Origin: Marivita sp.
Lineage (GTDB): Bacteria > Pseudomonadota > Alphaproteobacteria > Rhodobacterales > Rhodobacteraceae
Assembly: GCF_022763305.1 (NCBI RefSeq)
Contig: NZ_JALEGT010000041.1
Span: forward strand, 62,001-126,000
Length of the DNA: 64,000 nt
Direction: 5' to 3'
Under the pieces are notes generated by a model. It did no database searches. It was not told the origin of the DNA and saw only the letters and a list, made by a program, of their open reading frames with translations. This document shows positions 1-9,224 of the stretch, one piece after another; position 1 is the first letter of the stretch; the number at the start of each line of letters is the position of its first letter. The position numbers and the translations under genes are program-made.

Positions 1-773
<773 letters not shown>

Positions 774-823
774 TTTAGCTACCCTTCCAGATAAGCGCCC
801 CTCGTTGGGGAGGGGTGTCCCAC
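774..823 (-). promoter_or_regulatory. serC leader, probable serC-motif RNA (hairpin CCCCTC-cccaac-GAGGGG directly upstream of serC)
   Basis: Minus strand: gtgggacaCCCCTCcccaacGAGGGGcgcttatctggaagggtagctaaaATG. Position fits the alphaproteobacterial serC RNA motif; needs a covariance model to confirm. Confidence 0.55.
799..823. repeat. attL core ccctcgttggggaggggtgtcccac
   Basis: Exact 25-nt match to 11666-11690. Confidence 0.9.
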
Positions 824-874
824 GAATCGGATACCCGAATCCCAAGAAAATATGCAAGTAATAAAACGCCCTAT

Positions 875-911
875 CATGCAGACCAATGCAGTCTTTTGCA
901 GAACGATGCAG
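875..911 (+). repeat. Four TGCAG direct repeats at exact 10-bp period
   Basis: catgcagaccaatgcagtcttttgcagaacgatgcagg; TGCA at 877, 887, 897, 907. Confidence 0.85.
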
Positions 912-982
912 GAACAAATGTTTCCGATTGGCACAAAACTGACACAGCAGGTTCTGCCAATGTTCCCGCGCTCACAAAAGAA

Positions 983-1015
983 AACCCCGGCGCGACGGCA
1001 ATCGCAACCGGGGTT
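983..1015 (-). terminator. Leftward-facing intrinsic terminator candidate inside left end of element
   Basis: aaccccgg...ccggggtt 8-bp arms; on minus strand followed by ttttctttt. Confidence 0.5.
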
Positions 1016-1113
1016 AAAAGCGCATGTGAAGCTACCCAACTTCCCGGACACGATAGCCCGGTTTGGGCCGGTGCGCCAGCCATAATCCTGCGGCATTTCT
1101 GCGGGGTGGCGGT

Positions 1114-1911
1114 ATGACGATCCCGTTCAACATCTTCCCGGTGGGGCCTGACAAGGCCCCGCTAATCAAGGGCTGGCAAGAGGCCGCGACCCGCGACCCT
1201 GAGACCATCGCCGAATGGCAGGCGCAAGGCGTCCGGGCATGGGGCATCCCGACCGGCGCGCGCAACGGTCTGTTTGTGATCGACCTGGACGTGGACAAGG
1301 ACACGGGCGAGCGGATAGGGCGCGATAGCTTGCTGGCACTGCCGCGCTATGCGGACCTGTATGACCATGCCTTTGTCGCCACGCCCTCAGGTGGGCGGCA
1401 CATCTACTGCCAGCACTTCGACGGGGCGCGCAACAGCACGTCCAAGATCGGTCCCAAGATCGACACTCGCGGGGAAGGCGGCTACGTGGTCGCCCCCGGC
1501 TCTCAGGTTGCGGGCGGCTTCTATGTCGGCAGCGTTCCCGAAGTCCTGCCCCCTGTCCCGATGGGCTTGCGGGCGATGCTGCTGCACACGCCGACCGCGC
1601 CCCAGCGGACCTTTGACCGCCTGACCCCCACGGGCGAGGTTGAGGAACTGCTGGGGCACATTTCACCGGACCTGTCCTATCAGGATTGGGTGTCCGTCCT
1701 CATGGCGCTGCACGACCGCTACGGCGGCTCTGAGGAAGGGCTGGCGCTTGCGGATCGGTGGAGCGCGGGCGGGTCCAAGTATCGCAAGGGCGAGGTTGCC
1801 GCCAAGTGGCGCAGCTTCAAGCGCTGCGGCGTGTCCTGGGCGACCATCCCGGCGCTGGCCCGCCAGAACGGGGCTGACCTCTCTGACATTGCGCGGAGGT
1901 GGGCGGCATGA
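1114..1911 (+). CDS. Bifunctional DNA primase/polymerase (prim-pol) with C-terminal PriCT-2-like domain
   Basis: MTIPFNIFPVGPDKAPLIKGWQEAATRD...DLDVDKDTGE...TPSGGRHIY...; C-term DLSYQDWVSVLMALHDRYGG...ALADRWSAGG. Confidence 0.87.
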   Translation: MTIPFNIFPVGPDKAPLIKGWQEAATRDPETIAEWQAQGVRAWGIPTGARNGLFVIDLDVDKDTGERIGRDSLLALPRYADLYDHAFVATPSGGRHIYCQHFDGARNSTSKIGPKIDTRGEGGYVVAPGSQVAGGFYVGSVPEVLPPVPMGLRAMLLHTPTAPQRTFDRLTPTGEVEELLGHISPDLSYQDWVSVLMALHDRYGGSEEGLALADRWSAGGSKYRKGEVAAKWRSFKRCGVSWATIPALARQNGADLSDIARRWAA

Positions 1912-2978
1912 CTGTGATTAACATGGGCGATATGCGCCGGTCCCGCGCGTCCGAGATTGAAAACCGCCTCGTGAGCCTTGGGGCAATCGAGGCGGTGTTG
2001 ACCAGTAACTACATGGTCAAGGGCTGGTTGGACCGAAATTGCCTTTCGATGCTCTACGGGCCGTCCAACGCGGGCAAGACGTTCGTGGCTTTAGACATTG
2101 CCATGCACATCGCGGCGGGCCAGACGTGGCGCGGCTTGCGGGTGAACGGCGGACCGGTTCTATACATCGCGGCTGAGGGCGGGGCGGGCATCCGCAACCG
2201 CCTTGCAGCGATCAAGCGTGACAAGCCGGATATGCGCAATGCGCCGTTTACGCTCTTGCCTGTCGGGCTGGACCTGCATGGGCAGGGCGATGCGCTTGCA
2301 GTTTGCGAGATCATGCCTGATGCAGATCCTGCCCTTGTCGTGATTGATACTCTCGCGCGGTCTATGGGCACCGGCGACGAGAACACCGCGAAAGACGCGG
2401 CCATGTTCGTGCGCAACTGCGACCTGATCCGCGAGGCAACAGGCGCTCATGTCATGGTGATCCACCACACCGGCAAGGATGAGGACCGGGGCGCACGTGG
2501 TTCGTCTGCCCTGCGGGCGGCGGTGGATAACGAGATACAAGTTACCGCCGATGGCGAGATCATATCTCGCAAGCAACGCGATCAAGAACCGCCTTTACCG
2601 CTACATTTCACTCTGCGGTCTGTGGTGCTGGGTGTCGATGAAGACGGCGACCCCGTGACAAGCGCCGTGGTGGATGAAGCCGAACCGCCCAAGAAAGAAC
2701 GCAAGCCCCTGACTGGCAAGAACGAGGTGGCAATGCAGGCGCTGCAAGACGCCTTGCGCGACCATGGCGAGACGAGAACGGGCAAAATGTATCCGTCCAA
2801 TCGGAAGGTTGTGCACGTGGATCATTGGCGCGCGGCCTGTGACGCCCACGGATTGACGAAGGGTGTCAGCGATAGCGCGGCTCGAACTGCATTCATGCGC
2901 GCCAAGGTCAAGCTGATGGACATGGATGAGGTGCGCGAGTGGGGCGACCATGTTTGGAGGGTTCAGGATGATGATTGA
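1908..2978 (+). CDS. AAA+ ATPase, RepA-like helicase
   Basis: Walker A GPSNAGKT, RepA/AAA_25-like layout (LYIAAEGG, VVIDTLARS, VIHHTGKD); ATGA overlap with primase. Confidence 0.85.
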   Translation: MTVINMGDMRRSRASEIENRLVSLGAIEAVLTSNYMVKGWLDRNCLSMLYGPSNAGKTFVALDIAMHIAAGQTWRGLRVNGGPVLYIAAEGGAGIRNRLAAIKRDKPDMRNAPFTLLPVGLDLHGQGDALAVCEIMPDADPALVVIDTLARSMGTGDENTAKDAAMFVRNCDLIREATGAHVMVIHHTGKDEDRGARGSSALRAAVDNEIQVTADGEIISRKQRDQEPPLPLHFTLRSVVLGVDEDGDPVTSAVVDEAEPPKKERKPLTGKNEVAMQALQDALRDHGETRTGKMYPSNRKVVHVDHWRAACDAHGLTKGVSDSAARTAFMRAKVKLMDMDEVREWGDHVWRVQDDD

Positions 2979-3080
2979 CCGTCACGAACGTCACAAGCCG
3001 TCACAGTGCGTCACAAGTGCAGGCCAGATTTACCGTCACGAACGTCACACACCTCTAGAAGGTGTGACGATTGTGACGCT
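2979..3080. repeat. Iteron-like array: six GTCAC plus two inverted GTGAC units (candidate replication origin)
   Basis: GTCAC at 2981, 2990, 3000, 3010, 3035, 3044; GTGAC at 3064, 3073; ccgtcacgaacgtcaca occurs twice. Confidence 0.75.
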
Positions 3081-3191
3081 GGCGACGATGGACGCTGATC
3101 TGGTCCCAATGCCCCAGATTGGAGGTGCTGGGGGGGCCGCGGGGCGGGGTCTTCCTTTCTCTCTCCCAAAAAAATCTGGGGAGGATAGCTG

Positions 3192-4724
3192 ATGGCCAGG
3201 GCATCGAAAGAGGCGGCGGCGGCACTGCGGTTCCTTCCCAAGCTGGTGGTCCCTGAGGGCCGTCTTGCTGGCAAGCGGGTCAAGCTGGCCACGTATCAGA
3301 AAGAATTTGTACGCGGCGCTTTCGCCGATGGCATCGAGGCCGGGGTGTTGTCGATCGGTCGCGGCAACGCAAAGACGGCGCTTTCGGCTGGCATCGCGCT
3401 TGGGCATCTCATGGGCGAGATTGCGCCTCAGCCGAAACGCGAGATCATTTTCGCGGCTCGTAACCGCGACCAAGCCAAGACTGCTTTCGGGTTTCTGCTG
3501 GGTTTCATCGAAGGTCTGCCAGAGGATGAGCAGGCACAATTCACGATCCGGCGGGGCAGCAAGTTGGAAGTCGAGACGGCGGAAAACGGCGGCGGTCTGG
3601 CGCGGGTTATCGCGGCGGATGGCAAGTCAATTCTTGGCGGCGCTCCGACGCTGGCCATTCTGGACGAACGGGCGGCATGGGAACGCGAAAAGGGCGATGC
3701 TCTGGAGAACGCGATCTTGTCGGGTCTTGGCAAGCGTGACGGGCGGGCGTTGATTATTTCAACGTCGGCACCGGATGACGCAAACACCTTCAGCAGGTGG
3801 TTGGATGAACCGCCACCCGGCACCTATGTGCAGGAACACCGCCCGGACCCCGGCTTGCCCCCTGACGATCTGGAAAGCCTGCTGGTGGCGAACCCCGGCG
3901 CGGCTGAGGGCATCGGACCTTCTGCGGAATGGCTTACGGCGCAGGCACGGCGGGCGATTGCACGTGGCGGCTCTGCCCTGTCCAGTTTCCGCAACCTGAA
4001 CCGGAACGAGCGTGTCGCGTCCGACAATCGCTCTGTCCTTCTGACGGTTGACGAATGGCTTGGGTGCGAGGTCGCGCCTGACGATCTGCCCGTGCGTGAG
4101 GGTCCAGTTGTCATGGGTGTGGACCTTGGCGGGTCGCGCAGCATGTCGGCGGCGGCGCTCTACTGGCCAGAGACGGGCCGCTTGGAATGTGTCGGGGCCT
4201 TCCCCTGCAATCCCGGTCTTGCGGATCGTGGGCAAGCTGACGGCGTGTCTGGCCGCTATGTCGAGATGCGCGACCGAGGAGAACTCGTGACCATGGGTGA
4301 CACGACCGTGCCCGTGGGTCGGTTCCTTGCCAGCGTTGTCGAGCGGTTGAACGGGCAAGCCCCGGCGGCAATCGCGGGTGATCGGTTCCGCCATGCTGAG
4401 TTTCTTGAGGCGCTGCGAGACGCGGGTCTAGAGCGTGTGCCGTTCATTTGGCGCGGGTTCGGATGGAAAGACGGCTCCGAGGACATCGAACGGACGCGGC
4501 GCGCAGTTTTTGAGGGGCAGGTGCGCACGGTGCCGTCCCTGCTACTGCGATCTGCCTTTGCTGACGCAATCACACTTGTTGACCCGGCTGGCAATCACAA
4601 GCTGGCGGCGGGGCGCAGTACGGGCCGGGTGGACCCGGTGGCCGCAACCGTTGTTGCCGTCGCTCAAGGGCAGCGCATGAAGCGCGCGCCAAAACCACAT
4701 TCGGGGAGAGTAGCATGGGGCTGA
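3192..4724 (+). CDS. Phage terminase large subunit
   Basis: LSIGRGNAKTALSAGIALGHL (Walker A-like), LAILDERAAWER (Walker B-like), GVDLGGSRSMSAAALYW nuclease region. Confidence 0.85.
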   Translation: MARASKEAAAALRFLPKLVVPEGRLAGKRVKLATYQKEFVRGAFADGIEAGVLSIGRGNAKTALSAGIALGHLMGEIAPQPKREIIFAARNRDQAKTAFGFLLGFIEGLPEDEQAQFTIRRGSKLEVETAENGGGLARVIAADGKSILGGAPTLAILDERAAWEREKGDALENAILSGLGKRDGRALIISTSAPDDANTFSRWLDEPPPGTYVQEHRPDPGLPPDDLESLLVANPGAAEGIGPSAEWLTAQARRAIARGGSALSSFRNLNRNERVASDNRSVLLTVDEWLGCEVAPDDLPVREGPVVMGVDLGGSRSMSAAALYWPETGRLECVGAFPCNPGLADRGQADGVSGRYVEMRDRGELVTMGDTTVPVGRFLASVVERLNGQAPAAIAGDRFRHAEFLEALRDAGLERVPFIWRGFGWKDGSEDIERTRRAVFEGQVRTVPSLLLRSAFADAITLVDPAGNHKLAAGRSTGRVDPVAATVVAVAQGQRMKRAPKPHSGRVAWG

Positions 4725-5053
4725 AATACGCCGCCCATCGGTTGATATATCAATTCGGGCAAGTTGGAAAAATCGTCAAACCGGGTGAGCCAACGGGGCC
4801 GGTCTTTGCGCCTATTCCAGGCGAACCTACGGAGCACACCGTAGCTGTCGCTTTGACGGATTACACGCATGAAGAAAGGGCGAACATGGCTATCTCCGAG
4901 GAGATGATGCGCGTCTACATGGCCCCTTCTGAGATCGTACCGACGAACGCCGATACACTTCTGATCGGAGAAAATGAGTATTCGATTATTTCAGTGAAGA
5001 CCGCGTTCAAGGCGAACATTGTGCTCTACCACGAATTGCAGGTGCGCCGATGA
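4715..5053 (+). CDS. Head-tail adaptor/joining-like phage protein
   Basis: Small 112-aa protein located in head module; overlaps terL stop. Confidence 0.5.
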   Translation: MGLKYAAHRLIYQFGQVGKIVKPGEPTGPVFAPIPGEPTEHTVAVALTDYTHEERANMAISEEMMRVYMAPSEIVPTNADTLLIGENEYSIISVKTAFKANIVLYHELQVRR

Positions 5054-5373
5054 GCAAGAGAAGTGAATTCGCGCGGCATAGCGCCAAGATCATTCGCGGC
5101 CCCCGGTGGAAGGCGCTCAGAATGCAGGCGCTTGAGCGTGACGACTGGCGTTGCGTCCAGTGTGGAACGCGCAAGGGCCTTGAGTGCGATCATATCGAGC
5201 CGGTCAAGACGCATCCGCAACTGGCCTACGTCCTGAGCAATTTGCAGATCCTATGTGGAGCCTGCCACGCGAGGAAAACCCGAATTGAGGTGGGCCACAA
5301 AGCCCTGACCCCAAAACGCCAGCAATGGCGCGATCTGCTGCGCGATATGCAGCGAAACCCTATCGAGCAATAG
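5050..5373 (+). CDS. HNH endonuclease
   Basis: CVQCGTRKGLECDHIEPVKTHPQLAYVLSNLQILCGACHARK. Confidence 0.9.
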   Translation: MSKRSEFARHSAKIIRGPRWKALRMQALERDDWRCVQCGTRKGLECDHIEPVKTHPQLAYVLSNLQILCGACHARKTRIEVGHKALTPKRQQWRDLLRDMQRNPIEQ

Positions 5374-5382
5374 GAGAACATC

Positions 5383-6639
5383 ATGCTTGATTCTGTGAAA
5401 ATCCAACGTCGCCAGAGTGAAATTCGCCAGCAATTGGCGGAACTGGTGGGCAAGGATAAACCGACTGAAGACGAAACCCGTTCCATGGAAACACTGGACG
5501 CCGAATATCGGTCCAACGAAACCCGCTATCGGGCGGCGCTGGTGGCAGAAGACGACGAACGCCGCGAGGCTGGAGCAGAACTTGAGACACGTTCTGATCG
5601 TGAGTGGTCCGAACTGGCATCTCGCTTTGAAGTCCGTCAAGTGGCGCTTGCCCTGGACGAAGGCCGCGCCCTGTCGGGTCAAACGGCTGAAGTGGTGGAG
5701 GAACTTCGGAGCGCCGGCGGTTTCCAAGGCATCCCGGTTCCGCTTGAGGCTCTGGAAACACGCGCTGGTGAAACACTGGCGGGCGGTGTGCCTGACCCTA
5801 TCCGCACAATGCCGACGATTGATCGTCTGTTTGCGGCATCGTCGGCGACTCGCATGGGCGCGCGTATGATCCAAGTTGGCACGGGTGAGATTGAATATCC
5901 CGTCGGCACTGGTGGCGCACAACCGGGCTGGGCTGGGTCTGAGACTGGCGACGTTCCGGGGCCGCAAGCCTATACAACTGTTGATCGTCCCATGCGTCCT
6001 GACTACACGCTTGGCGTCCAGATGAAAATCACGCGCAAGGCTTTGAAGCAGGCGGGCGCAGGTTTGGAACAAGCCGTTCGTCGGGATATGTCAGCGGCAA
6101 TCCAGCAAGAGGTTGACCGCGTTATCTTCCAAGGTTCCGGGTCTGGTGGTGAGCCTTTGGGCATCTTTCCGGGCGCGTCCACCTACGGCATCACTGAGAC
6201 GGCGATTGACGCGGCGGCGTCCTATGCGGCGTTTCGTGCGGCGGCTGTGCGTTTCATGACGGCGAACGCGGCGAATAGCTTGGGTGCTATCAATCTGTTG
6301 CTGCGTCCTGAAGTCTTTGACGGCATGGATGACGACTTGTTGACGGGCACGGCTGTTTCCGAATGGGATCGGCTTACCGCCAAGATCGGCAACGTAGTGT
6401 TGACAACCAACGGCATCCTTGCCCCCGCTGGCGGTCCCCCGGTGGAGAGCACGGCGCTGTTGACGACGGCAACCAACGGTGTGGCGCCTGTCTTCTGCGG
6501 CATGTGGGGAGCGGTGGACATGATCCGCGATCCGTTCAGCGATGCGAAATCCGGTCAACTTCGCCTGACCGCGCTTACCACAATGGACGTGACTGTGGCG
6601 CGTGGTGTGCAACTTGAAATCCTGACCGGGGTGCAGTGA
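5383..6639 (+). CDS. HK97-family major capsid protein
   Basis: N-terminal coiled-coil delta-like region, then ...RDMSAAIQQEVDRVIFQGSGSGGEPLGIF... Confidence 0.87.
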   Translation: MLDSVKIQRRQSEIRQQLAELVGKDKPTEDETRSMETLDAEYRSNETRYRAALVAEDDERREAGAELETRSDREWSELASRFEVRQVALALDEGRALSGQTAEVVEELRSAGGFQGIPVPLEALETRAGETLAGGVPDPIRTMPTIDRLFAASSATRMGARMIQVGTGEIEYPVGTGGAQPGWAGSETGDVPGPQAYTTVDRPMRPDYTLGVQMKITRKALKQAGAGLEQAVRRDMSAAIQQEVDRVIFQGSGSGGEPLGIFPGASTYGITETAIDAAASYAAFRAAAVRFMTANAANSLGAINLLLRPEVFDGMDDDLLTGTAVSEWDRLTAKIGNVVLTTNGILAPAGGPPVESTALLTTATNGVAPVFCGMWGAVDMIRDPFSDAKSGQLRLTALTTMDVTVARGVQLEILTGVQ

Positions 6640-7247
6640 TGCTGACCGGCTTTGCAGATGGCGGTCTGGAACTACGCAAACGGGCATCCGGCGCTCTGAC
6701 GCTGCAAGGCCGGTTCCCTTACAACAAACGCGCGGTCCTGTCCGATGGTGGCAGGACCGGGCGACCCCGCAAAGAGGTTATCGCCTCACGCGCATTCGCC
6801 TATCGGGTGGAGCGTCCGAACGAGGACATCCACCTGTTGATCGGGCATAGCTATGACCGGCCCCTTGCATCGCGCGGGGCTGGCACACTGGACCTGAAAG
6901 ACAGTGACGATGCTCTGACATTCACCGCGTCAATCACTGAGGAAATGCAAGAGGTCAGTTTTGTGCGCGACTTTCTCGCGGCTTTCCGCGCGGGTCTGAT
7001 CGTCGGTATCAGTCCCGGCTTTCGGATACCGCCAGAACGCGCAGTAGCTGAGGCTGAGAGGGTGGAAGAGGAGGACCCTTCGGAGGGCATGGCGCTGATC
7101 CGAACGATCCTCGCGGCGCTGCTGTACGAGATCAGCGTTGTGACGCGACCCGCCTATGATGAAACCCAAATTGAAGAACGCAACTGGCAACCTGGCCGGG
7201 TGATCCTGCCCGTGCGCGTTCATCCGTCTGCCCGGTGGAGGGCGTGA
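6636..7247 (+). CDS. HK97-family prohead protease
   Basis: Follows MCP with ATGA overlap; VERPNEDIHLLIGHSYDRPLASRGAGTL...GISPGFRIP...LYEISVVTRPAYDE. Confidence 0.83.
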   Translation: MMLTGFADGGLELRKRASGALTLQGRFPYNKRAVLSDGGRTGRPRKEVIASRAFAYRVERPNEDIHLLIGHSYDRPLASRGAGTLDLKDSDDALTFTASITEEMQEVSFVRDFLAAFRAGLIVGISPGFRIPPERAVAEAERVEEEDPSEGMALIRTILAALLYEISVVTRPAYDETQIEERNWQPGRVILPVRVHPSARWRA

Positions 7248-7249
7248 CC

Positions 7250-7792
7250 ATGACGATTGATCTGATCAAACAATTCGAGGCGGTCCCGACGGCATATCCG
7301 GCGGCACCGTCTGGCCTATCGGCTGAGGCGGCGGCGCTTGATCCTGACATGATCTGGGCGCGGATCGAGGCTTATATTGCGCACCGATGGACCCCGCGCC
7401 AAGTGATTTGGATTGTTGAAGGTGACGGCGATTGGTGCCCGAACTTGGCCCCGCTTGAAGTGACAGCAGAGGAAATGTGGAACGGCACTGCATGGGTGTC
7501 AGCGACCGTCTACGCCTCGCCATATGGCGGCTATCGCCTGACTCAGGCGGGGCTTTTCCGCTTCACTGGCACTGTCGGTGCAAACGCTGGCGACGTGCCT
7601 GCGGCTGTCTTTGAGGCGTTCAAGCGGTTGGCATCGTACTACGCCGACTGTGACGACCGGGCCGGGGCGAATTCGGTTTCCGAACGTCTGGGCGATCTGG
7701 AAACAAGTGTCACACGCAACCCCGCATGGATGGCGCGCGCAATGCAGAATAGCGGCGCGGCTGATCTGTTGCGCCCATATCGGAGGGCCTGA
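7250..7792 (+). CDS. Head-tail connector (gp6-like) protein
   Basis: Position between protease and portal; FEAFKRLASYYAD...VSERLGDLETSVTRNPAWMARAMQNSGAADLLRPYRRA. Confidence 0.6.
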   Translation: MTIDLIKQFEAVPTAYPAAPSGLSAEAAALDPDMIWARIEAYIAHRWTPRQVIWIVEGDGDWCPNLAPLEVTAEEMWNGTAWVSATVYASPYGGYRLTQAGLFRFTGTVGANAGDVPAAVFEAFKRLASYYADCDDRAGANSVSERLGDLETSVTRNPAWMARAMQNSGAADLLRPYRRA

Positions 7793-7794
7793 GG

Positions 7795-8847
7795 ATGTGG
7801 CCATTCAAACGAAAAGAGAAGATCGAAACCCGTTCAAGCGGCACCGGATACACAACGCAAGTGATGCAGGCGCGCGCCGATTACATCACGGGCGTTGACG
7901 GTGTTGCCGAACTCACGGGCACCGTTCAAGGCTGTGTGAGCCTGTGGGAGGGCGGTCTAAGCCTTGCCGATGTGGACGGCACCGACATGCTGACCCCGTT
8001 CCACCTTGCGCTTGCAGCGCGTGCTCTGGCGCTCCGAGGTGAGTGTGTCTTCTACATGGCTGGTGATCGGCTCATTCCTGCGAGTGACTGGGATTTGACG
8101 ACGCGCTTTACCCGGCCTGTGGCCTACCGTTTGGGCCTGCCAGATACCGGCGGCGGCAAGTCGGTCACGGCGCTGGCGGCTGAGGTGCTGCATTTCAGGA
8201 TCGGCGCAGATGTGAACATGCCGTATGTCGGTCAATCGCCACTTAGACGGGCACGGCTGACGGCGGGCTTGCTGCAAGTGATCGAGATGGCATTGCAGGA
8301 GGTGTACGCCAATGCGCCGCTGGGATCGTCGGTCATTCCCATGCCTGAGCAACCGGAAACCGATATGAACGATCTGGCCCGTGGGTTCCGCCAGTTTCGC
8401 GGCAAGGTGCTCGTGCGCGAGTCGGTGCACGTGGCGGCGGCGGGCGGTCCTGCGCCTCAGACGGATTTAAAGCCGAACGACATTAGCCCGGACTTGTCGC
8501 GGTCTATGACCAAGGAGTCTCTGGCATCGGCGCGGGCATCAATCGAGATGGTGTATGGCGTCCTGCCCGGCCTGAGCAATCCTTCCACAACCGGGCCCAT
8601 GGTGCGCGAGGCGCAACGGCATCTCGCGCAGTGGGCGCTTATGCCGGTGGCGGCCATGATTGCGCAAGAGGCGTCCGACAAGCTGGGAGCGCCTGTCGCC
8701 CTGGACGTGATGCGGCCGCTGCAAGCCTTCGACGCTGGTGGCCGTGCTCGTGCCCTGTCGGCAATCGTTCAAACACTGGCACTGGCGAAAGAGGCGGGTG
8801 TTGATCCTGACACTGCCATGAAGCTGGTGGACTGGGATAGCGTGTAG
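7795..8847 (+). CDS. Phage portal protein
   Basis: HFRIGADVNMPYVGQSPLRRARLTAGLLQVIEMALQEVYANAPLGSSVIPMPE; QFRGKVLVRESV; YGVLPGLSN. Confidence 0.8.
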   Translation: MWPFKRKEKIETRSSGTGYTTQVMQARADYITGVDGVAELTGTVQGCVSLWEGGLSLADVDGTDMLTPFHLALAARALALRGECVFYMAGDRLIPASDWDLTTRFTRPVAYRLGLPDTGGGKSVTALAAEVLHFRIGADVNMPYVGQSPLRRARLTAGLLQVIEMALQEVYANAPLGSSVIPMPEQPETDMNDLARGFRQFRGKVLVRESVHVAAAGGPAPQTDLKPNDISPDLSRSMTKESLASARASIEMVYGVLPGLSNPSTTGPMVREAQRHLAQWALMPVAAMIAQEASDKLGAPVALDVMRPLQAFDAGGRARALSAIVQTLALAKEAGVDPDTAMKLVDWDSV

Positions 8848-8964
8848 CCTTCTGCGCGCTTGGGCAGGTTGCGCCCTGTGGTCAGACGCCAAAGCAACCT
8901 CGTTAGTCGGTGAGTGGATAAACCCCGACATTGCACGGTCCATCCTCCTTTGGGCGCGGTGCTG

Positions 8965-9001
8965 GCCCGTGGCGTCTGGTGTTTCGCCACGGGCTATTTT
9001 T
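8965..9001 (+). terminator. Intrinsic terminator after head operon
   Basis: gcccgtggcg-N10-cgccacgggc then tattttt. Confidence 0.8.
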
Positions 9002-9084
9002 GATCCGACCGCCACTGGCGGAGGAATACGACGCTGCGCAGGAACGCGGCGAAGCACCTGTGCGTGGTGGAGACCGAAAGTCAG

Positions 9085-9112
9085 ATCAAAGGGGAAGCGA
9101 TGCCCCTTTGAT
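9085..9112. repeat. 10-bp perfect inverted repeat atcaaagggg/cccctttgat
   Basis: atcaaagggg aagcgatg cccctttgat. Confidence 0.8.
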
Positions 9113-9224
9113 TTCACCGGACGACATAGGCGGAAAAGATGCCTTGAAAGATTATCGCCGCTTGCGCGACGCCGAAAATGCAGACCTTGGCCTTCGCCGC
9201 GACGAAATCCACGAGGCTCGCGGG

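Noticed and set aside
2926-3192. 88-aa ORF before terL as a small terminase
   Set aside because: Its sequence (RHERHKPSQCV...YRHERHTP) is translation of the iteron repeats; no coding signature.
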